From JBFKUL01 sp041635755 (GTDB lineage Bacteria > Pseudomonadota > Gammaproteobacteria > Burkholderiales > SG8-39): DNA of 12,570 nucleotides. The stretch covers positions 1-12,570 of the forward strand of contig JBFKUL010000068.1 of assembly GCA_041635755.1 (NCBI GenBank), in the 5' to 3' direction. A program made the translations under genes and the position numbers. A model generated the notes under the pieces. It had not been told where the DNA came from. It ran no database searches and saw nothing but the letters and a program-made list of their open reading frames with translations. This document shows positions 8,137 to 12,570 of this stretch, in pieces. Position 1 is the first letter of the stretch, and the number at the start of each line of letters is the position of its first letter.

Positions 8137-9615
8137 TCAGTCCAAGCCCAAATCCGCCCATAGCGCGTCCACGCGCCGGCGCACTTCGGCGTCCATGACA
8201 ATCGGCCGACCCCAGGTGCGCGAGGTCTCGCCGGGCCATTTGTGCGTGGCATCGATGCCCATCTTCGAGCCCAGTCCGGCGACCGGGCTCGCGAAGTCGA
8301 GGTAATCGATCGGCGTGTGTTCCGCGATCAGCGTGTCGCGTGCAGGGTCGACGCGGGTGGTGATCGCCCAAACCACCTCCTTCCATTCGCGCACCGCGAC
8401 GTCATCGTCCACCACGACGATGAACTTGGTGTACATGAACTGACGTAGATAACTCCAGACGCCGAACATGACACGCTTGGCGTGACCTGGATACTGCTTT
8501 TTCATGCTCACCACCGCCAGGCGATACGAGCAGCCTTCAGGCGGCAAATAAAAGTCGACGATCTCCGGAAACTGCTTGGCCAGGAGCGGCACGAACACCT
8601 CGTTTAACGCGACGCCCAGCATCGCGGGCTCGTCAGGCGGCTTGCCGGTGTAGGTGCTGTGGTAGATCGGCGAGCGCCGCATGCTGATGCGCTCGATGGT
8701 CAGCACCGGAAAGCGCTCGACCTCGTTGTAGTAGCCGGTGTGATCGCCGAACGGCCCCTCGGGCGCCATGTCGTCGGGATGGATCGCGCCCTCGAGCACA
8801 ATCTCCGCCGAGGCCGGCACCTGCAGGTCATTGCCGAGGCATTTCACCAGCTCGGTACGCGAGCCGCGCAGCAATCCAGCGAATTGGTACTCGCCGAGGG
8901 CGTCCGGGACCGGCGTCACTGCCGCGAGGATGGTCGCCGGATCCGCGCCAAGGGCCACGGCCACCGGAAACGGCTTGCCCGGCAGCGCCAAGCCATGGTC
9001 GCGAAAATCGAGCGCGCCGCCGCGATGCGCGAGCCATCGCATGATGACGCGATTCGGCCCGATCACCTGCTGGCGATAGATGCCGAGATTCTGGCGCGGC
9101 TTATGCGGGCCGCGCGTCACTGTCAGGCCCCAGGTGATAAGCGGCCCAGCGTCCTCCGGCCAGCAGGTCTGTACAGGCAAGCGCGCGAGATCCACGTCCT
9201 TACCCTCCCAGATCACGTCCTGGCACGGCGCCGAATCGAGAACCTTCGGGGCCATGTCGAGCACCTTGGAGGCGAGCCCCTTCAATTCAGGGAGCTTCGC
9301 CCACAGGTCGCGAAAGCCCTTAGGCGGCTCGGGTTCGCGCAGCGCCGCGAGCAGCCGGCCGATGTCGCGCAGCGCGCTTGGGTCGTCGGTTCCCATGCCG
9401 AGGGCAATCCGGCGCACCGTGCCGAACAGGTTTCCAAGCACGGGAATCGAGTATCCCTTCGGCCGCTCAAACAGGATGGCCGGCCCGCCGCGCTTGAGCG
9501 TGCGATCACAGATTTCGGTCATTTCCAACCGTGGTGAAATTTCCGCCGTGACCCTTCGCAGCTCGCCCGCGGCCTCGAGCTGGGCGAGGAAGTCGCGCAA
9601 ATCGTCGTAGCGCAT
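8137..9615 (-). CDS. ubiD: 4-hydroxy-3-polyprenylbenzoate decarboxylase UbiD
   Basis: Decarboxylates the prenylated 4-hydroxybenzoate made by UbiA, using prenylated FMN supplied by UbiX (ubiX is not in the window). The product is 492 residues (E. coli 497) and is similar along its whole length. It begins MRYDDLRDFLAQLE, has TCWPEDAGPLITWGLTVTRG (150-169), RQNLGIYR (174-181), MRWLAHRGGA (192-201) and PEGPFGDHTGYYNE (285-298), regions that line the cofactor and active site, then PPEGCSYRLAVVSMKKQYPGH and DPARDT. The start at 9613-9615 matches family N-termini; a longer open frame extends to 9987, but only by running through the upstream gene. The ATG shares one base with the stop of the upstream membrane-protein gene (TGATG), implying translational coupling. 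Confidence 0.97.
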   Translation of the reverse strand: MRYDDLRDFLAQLEAAGELRRVTAEISPRLEMTEICDRTLKRGGPAILFERPKGYSIPVLGNLFGTVRRIALGMGTDDPSALRDIGRLLAALREPEPPKGFRDLWAKLPELKGLASKVLDMAPKVLDSAPCQDVIWEGKDVDLARLPVQTCWPEDAGPLITWGLTVTRGPHKPRQNLGIYRQQVIGPNRVIMRWLAHRGGALDFRDHGLALPGKPFPVAVALGADPATILAAVTPVPDALGEYQFAGLLRGSRTELVKCLGNDLQVPASAEIVLEGAIHPDDMAPEGPFGDHTGYYNEVERFPVLTIERISMRRSPIYHSTYTGKPPDEPAMLGVALNEVFVPLLAKQFPEIVDFYLPPEGCSYRLAVVSMKKQYPGHAKRVMFGVWSYLRQFMYTKFIVVVDDDVAVREWKEVVWAITTRVDPARDTLIAEHTPIDYLDFASPVAGLGSKMGIDATHKWPGETSRTWGRPIVMDAEVRRRVDALWADLGLD

Positions 9616-10169
9616 CAGCGCCTGACGGCGCGCAGACGCTCGCCGACTGCCTCCGCGAAGTCGAACAACTGCAGATCGCGCCCGAGCACCGGGTAGTCCC
9701 GCTCGACGGCGCCCAGGACCAGCGTCAACGTCGTCTGCCCGAACCAACCCAGTGCGCAAAGCGCGATCGCCGCCGCCGCAAGCAGCGTGCCCGCGAAGGG
9801 GAGCATACGCGCCGCAGCGTCCAGACCCCGAAAGGTGGACTGCACTAGCCCGGCCACGCCTTGGCCGCCGCTTGACGTGCTGCCCTGGGCCGCGGCCACG
9901 TCCTCGGCCGCGGCGCTGGCCAGCGCCGCGAGCGGCCCCGACAAAACGAAAACAATCAGCGCCAGGATCACCAGCATGGCGCCCCAATTGATCTTGCGCA
10001 TGTCGCGCGCAAACCCGATGCGCACCGCCGCGATGGAGCCGAGCGGCATCGTTTCGAGCTGCTGCGCGCCACGGTGCACGAGGCTTGTCGGATACAGCAT
10101 CAGACTCGAGCCGCGCAAGGCGCCGCGCAGAAAGTCGAACCGCATCAAAGGTACATCGCCGTTGTTCAT
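9615..10169 (-). CDS. Uncharacterised two-TM membrane protein, coupled to ubiA and ubiD
   Basis: I do not recognise this 184-residue protein. It has a hydrophilic N-terminal part (1-60) with beta-like segments SLMLYPTSLVHRG and MPLGSIAAVRIGF. A membrane segment at about 62-86 follows (starting INWGAMLVILALIV). An Ala/Gly/Ser loop (87-118) leads to a second membrane segment at about 121-145. The C-terminal part (146-184) reads TTLTLVLGAVERDYPVLGRD and then a helix FDFAEAVGERLRAVRR. This layout, a small beta domain split by a membrane hairpin and ending in a helix, recalls bacterial PH-like membrane proteins, but that is inference. The ATG at 10167-10169 overlaps the ubiA stop as ATGA; a TTG two codons upstream is less likely. 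The 3' end overlaps the ubiD ATG by one base. Both overlaps and normal codon use argue that it is a real gene of the ubiquinone operon. Confidence 0.85.
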   Translation of the reverse strand: MNNGDVPLMRFDFLRGALRGSSLMLYPTSLVHRGAQQLETMPLGSIAAVRIGFARDMRKINWGAMLVILALIVFVLSGPLAALASAAAEDVAAAQGSTSSGGQGVAGLVQSTFRGLDAAARMLPFAGTLLAAAAIALCALGWFGQTTLTLVLGAVERDYPVLGRDLQLFDFAEAVGERLRAVRR

Positions 10170-11068
10170 CGCCAAGGGAGTGCGCTCGGAAGGGGAAAGG
10201 ATAGAACGATGCCGGCGAAGACTGCGCCGCCGACCCAGTTATTGTGCATGAAGGCCCTGAAACATCCCTCGCGCGTGCGGCCGCGAATCAGCGACCAATG
10301 ATAAGCCATCATCCCCGCGGCAACGCCGAGACCGGCGTAGTATGGCCAAGCCAGCTTGAGCGCCACACCTAGGCCGGCAAGCGCGGCGAGCATCGCAGCG
10401 TAGCAAGCCATCACGGCGGCGACATCGAACCGTCCCAGCGTCAGCGCAGAAGTTCGAATGCCGATCTTGGCGTCGTCGTCGCGATCGACCATCGCGTACT
10501 CCGTGTCGTAGGCGAAGGCGTAAAAAACGTTCGCCGCCAGCAGCGCCCAGCACTCTGCGGGCAGGCGGTTCTGGATCGCAGCATAGGCCATCGGGATACC
10601 GAAGCCGAACGCAACGCCGAGATAAGCCTGCGGCAGCGCGAAGAAACGCTTCGTGAAGGGATAGGTGGCGGCGATCGCGAGGGCGACGAACGAAAGCGCA
10701 ATTGCCAGGCGGTTCAGGTACAGCACCAGGCCAAATGCCGCGAGCGCGAACAGCGCACCCACCAGCAGCGCCTCCCAGGGTTCGATCTCGCGCGCGGCAA
10801 GCGGCCGGTTCCTGGTGCGCTCGACATGCGGGTCGAAATTGCGATCGGCGAAGTCGTTGATGGCGCAGCCTGCGGACCGCATCAGCAACGTGCCGAGTAC
10901 GAAGATCACCAGGATCTCGGTCGTCGGGTGTCCGCGCGAGGCGAGCCATACCGCCCACAGCGTGGGCCACAGGAGAAGCAGCGTACCGATCGGTTTGTCG
11001 AGGCGGACGAGGCGCTCGTAAGCGTCCAGGCGCCTGGCGATCGGGGCGAGATTCACGGGGCGAAGCAT
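10166..11068 (-). CDS. ubiA: 4-hydroxybenzoate polyprenyltransferase UbiA
   Basis: Integral membrane prenyltransferase that attaches the polyprenyl chain to 4-hydroxybenzoate, the first membrane step of ubiquinone synthesis. The product is 300 residues with about eight to nine hydrophobic segments. Both Mg2+/diphosphate-binding aspartate motifs are present: NDFADRNFD (71-79, with DPHVERTRNRPL following) and YDTEYAMVDRDDD (187-199). It starts with the conserved RLVRLDKPIGTLLLLWPTLW (19-38). The ATG at 11066-11068 has no clear Shine-Dalgarno; a GTG four codons inside (11054-11056) is an alternative. It lies 42 nt after recG with no terminator seen, and its stop overlaps the next gene by 4 nt. 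ubiC (chorismate lyase), a common neighbour of ubiA, is not between recG and ubiA. Confidence 0.97.
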   Translation of the reverse strand: MLRPVNLAPIARRLDAYERLVRLDKPIGTLLLLWPTLWAVWLASRGHPTTEILVIFVLGTLLMRSAGCAINDFADRNFDPHVERTRNRPLAAREIEPWEALLVGALFALAAFGLVLYLNRLAIALSFVALAIAATYPFTKRFFALPQAYLGVAFGFGIPMAYAAIQNRLPAECWALLAANVFYAFAYDTEYAMVDRDDDAKIGIRTSALTLGRFDVAAVMACYAAMLAALAGLGVALKLAWPYYAGLGVAAGMMAYHWSLIRGRTREGCFRAFMHNNWVGGAVFAGIVLSFPLPSALPWR

Positions 11069-11110
11069 AGCGCGACGAGGATCTGCGGTGCGCCGCCGAT
11101 GCGACAGCGC

Positions 11111-12570
11111 CTAGGCATGGGTGAACTCGTGCCGTCCCGCGAGCCAGCGTTCCAGGTGACGCCGCGCCGCGGCCGGATCCTGCTCGAGCAGGGTCTCGGC
11201 GGCCTCATGCGCGGTGCGTGCCAGCGCCTCGTCGCGCTCGAGATTGGCAAAGCGAAGCAACGGCACGCCGCTCTGACGTTCGCCGAGGTACTCCCCTGGA
11301 CCGCGCAGCATCAGGTCTTGGCGCGCGATCTCGAATCCGTCGCGATTCTCGTAGATCACCTTCAGGCGCGCGCGTGCCGGCTGCGAAAGCGGCGCCGCGT
11401 AGAGCAGGATGCAAACGCTGTCGCGCGCACCGCGACCAATTCGGCCGCGCAACTGGTGCAGCTGGGCAAGGCCAAAGCGCTCCGCATGCTCGATGACCAT
11501 CAGCGAGGCGTTCGGCACGTCGACGCCGACCTCGACCACGGTGGTGGCCACCAGCACCTGAGTCTCGCCCGCAACGAATGCCTGCATTGCCGCCGCCTTT
11601 TCTGCAAGCGGCAGGCGGCCATGCAGCAGGCCCACGCGCAGGCCCGTCAGCTCGCGTGTCAGCGTGGCATAGGTCTCGAGCGCGGCCTGCAGATCGCGCT
11701 CCTTCGATTCCTCGATGACCGGACACACCCAGTACGCCTGCTGGCCCTCGGCGCAGGCATCGCGAATGCGGGTCAGCACTTCGCCGCGGCGCGCCGCCGA
11801 CACCAGCCGCGTCGCCACGGGTCGCCGGCCCGGGGGCAGCTCGTCGATCAGCGAGACGTCGAGGTCCGCGTAGTACGTCATGGCGAGCGTGCGCGGAATC
11901 GGCGTTGCGCTCATCATCAGCTGATGCGGTAGTTCTTCCATCGCGTTCGCGCGCTCGCCTTTCTTTTTCAGCGTCACGCGCTGCTGCACGCCGAAGCGGT
12001 GCTGCTCATCGACCACGACCAGGCCGAGTCGTGCGAAGGTCACTTCCTTCTGAAACAGCGCGTGGGTGCCTACGACGATCGACGCCTCGCCTGACGCGAT
12101 GGCTGCGAGCGCGCCGCGCCGGTCCTTGCCGGAGAGCCCGCCATGCAGCCAGGCGATGCGTACCCCGAGCGGCCCGAGCCAGGCCGAGAACTTACGCAGG
12201 TGCTGCTCGGCGAGGATCTCGGTGGGCGCCATGACCGCGGCCTGGCGGCCCGCGTCGACCGCAGCGAGGCATGCGATCGCTGCAATGATCGTTTTGCCGC
12301 TGCCGACGTCGCCCTGCAACAGGCGCTGCATCGGATGCGGTGTCGCAAGATCGCGCAGCACTTCCGCCATCGTGCGGCTCTGCGCGCGCGTCAGGCGAAA
12401 CGGCAGCCGGCCGAGAAAATGTTTCAGCAGAGCGCCGTTTGCAGGCAATGCCGCCGCGCTACGCTCGCGCCGCGCCCGGTAGGCGACGCGAAGCGACAGC
12501 TGTTGCGCAAGAAGCTCGTCGAACTTCATTCGCGCCCATGCCGGGTGCGTGCGCTCGGCCAGTGCAGCGA
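11111..12570 (-). CDS. recG: ATP-dependent DNA helicase RecG, C-terminal two thirds (5' end outside)
   Basis: Superfamily 2 helicase that reverses stalled replication forks and remodels R- and D-loops. The last 485 residues are visible, and the frame is still open at the right edge. E. coli RecG has 693 residues, so about 200 are missing, including most of the wedge domain. In the visible fragment, Walker A GDVGSGKT is at 86-93, APTEILAEQH at 114-123, the Walker B box DEQH at 187-190, SATPIPRT at 220-227 and motif VI QLRGRIGR at 372-379. Then comes RGPGEYLGERQSG at 422-434, the RecG/Mfd-type translocation motif region. An internal ATG at 12527-12529 is not the start, because conserved RecG sequence (HPAWARMKFDELLAQQLS) reads through it. 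The stop is TAG, 42 nt before ubiA. Confidence 0.97.
   Translation of the reverse strand, partial: AALAERTHPAWARMKFDELLAQQLSLRVAYRARRERSAAALPANGALLKHFLGRLPFRLTRAQSRTMAEVLRDLATPHPMQRLLQGDVGSGKTIIAAIACLAAVDAGRQAAVMAPTEILAEQHLRKFSAWLGPLGVRIAWLHGGLSGKDRRGALAAIASGEASIVVGTHALFQKEVTFARLGLVVVDEQHRFGVQQRVTLKKKGERANAMEELPHQLMMSATPIPRTLAMTYYADLDVSLIDELPPGRRPVATRLVSAARRGEVLTRIRDACAEGQQAYWVCPVIEESKERDLQAALETYATLTRELTGLRVGLLHGRLPLAEKAAAMQAFVAGETQVLVATTVVEVGVDVPNASLMVIEHAERFGLAQLHQLRGRIGRGARDSVCILLYAAPLSQPARARLKVIYENRDGFEIARQDLMLRGPGEYLGERQSGVPLLRFANLERDEALARTAHEAAETLLEQDPAAARRHLERWLAGRHEFTHA

Noticed and set aside
9616..9987. N-terminal extension of ubiD to 9987
   Set aside because: The extension is an out-of-frame reading of the upstream membrane-protein gene. 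UbiD proteins start at the MRYDDLR segment.

Overview
The window is GC-rich chromosomal DNA, most likely from a betaproteobacterium. The evidence is the close match of GroEL, UbiD and GlgC to proteobacterial forms, the HrcA-type CIRCE operator combined with a sigma-32-like -35 box in front of groES, and the compact recG-ubiA-ubiD block. It carries ten protein genes (two cut by the window edges). I see no tRNA, rRNA, insertion sequence, prophage gene or CRISPR array.

Layout, left to right. Positions 1-40 hold the first 13 codons of a response regulator on the minus strand. Then comes groES-groEL (minus), transcribed from a composite promoter/CIRCE region at 2312-2367. It ends in an unusually structured 3' untranslated region and an intrinsic terminator at 113-141. 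Next is a glycogen block: glgC (minus) and glgA (plus) diverge from a 172-bp spacer, and glgA converges with a minus-strand alpha-glucan phosphorylase gene with one base between the stop codons. The right end is a minus-strand run, recG (5' end missing) - ubiA - small membrane protein - ubiD. The last three overlap by 4 and 1 bases, so they are very likely co-transcribed and translationally coupled.

Function. GlgC makes ADP-glucose, GlgA polymerises it into alpha-1,4-glucan, and the phosphorylase releases glucose 1-phosphate; branching and debranching enzymes are not in view. UbiA prenylates 4-hydroxybenzoate, and UbiD decarboxylates the product in ubiquinone synthesis. The small protein between them has two membrane segments and no function I recognise; it is the least-explained gene here. 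GroES/GroEL form the chaperonin, and RecG remodels stalled replication forks.

Most of the window is conserved housekeeping DNA and I did not find a convincing new multi-gene system. The points most worth a second look are the coupled ubiA-ubiD membrane protein, the chain of hairpins at the groEL 3' end, the layered groES promoter, and the GlgC substitution at the position of the E. coli activator-binding lysine.
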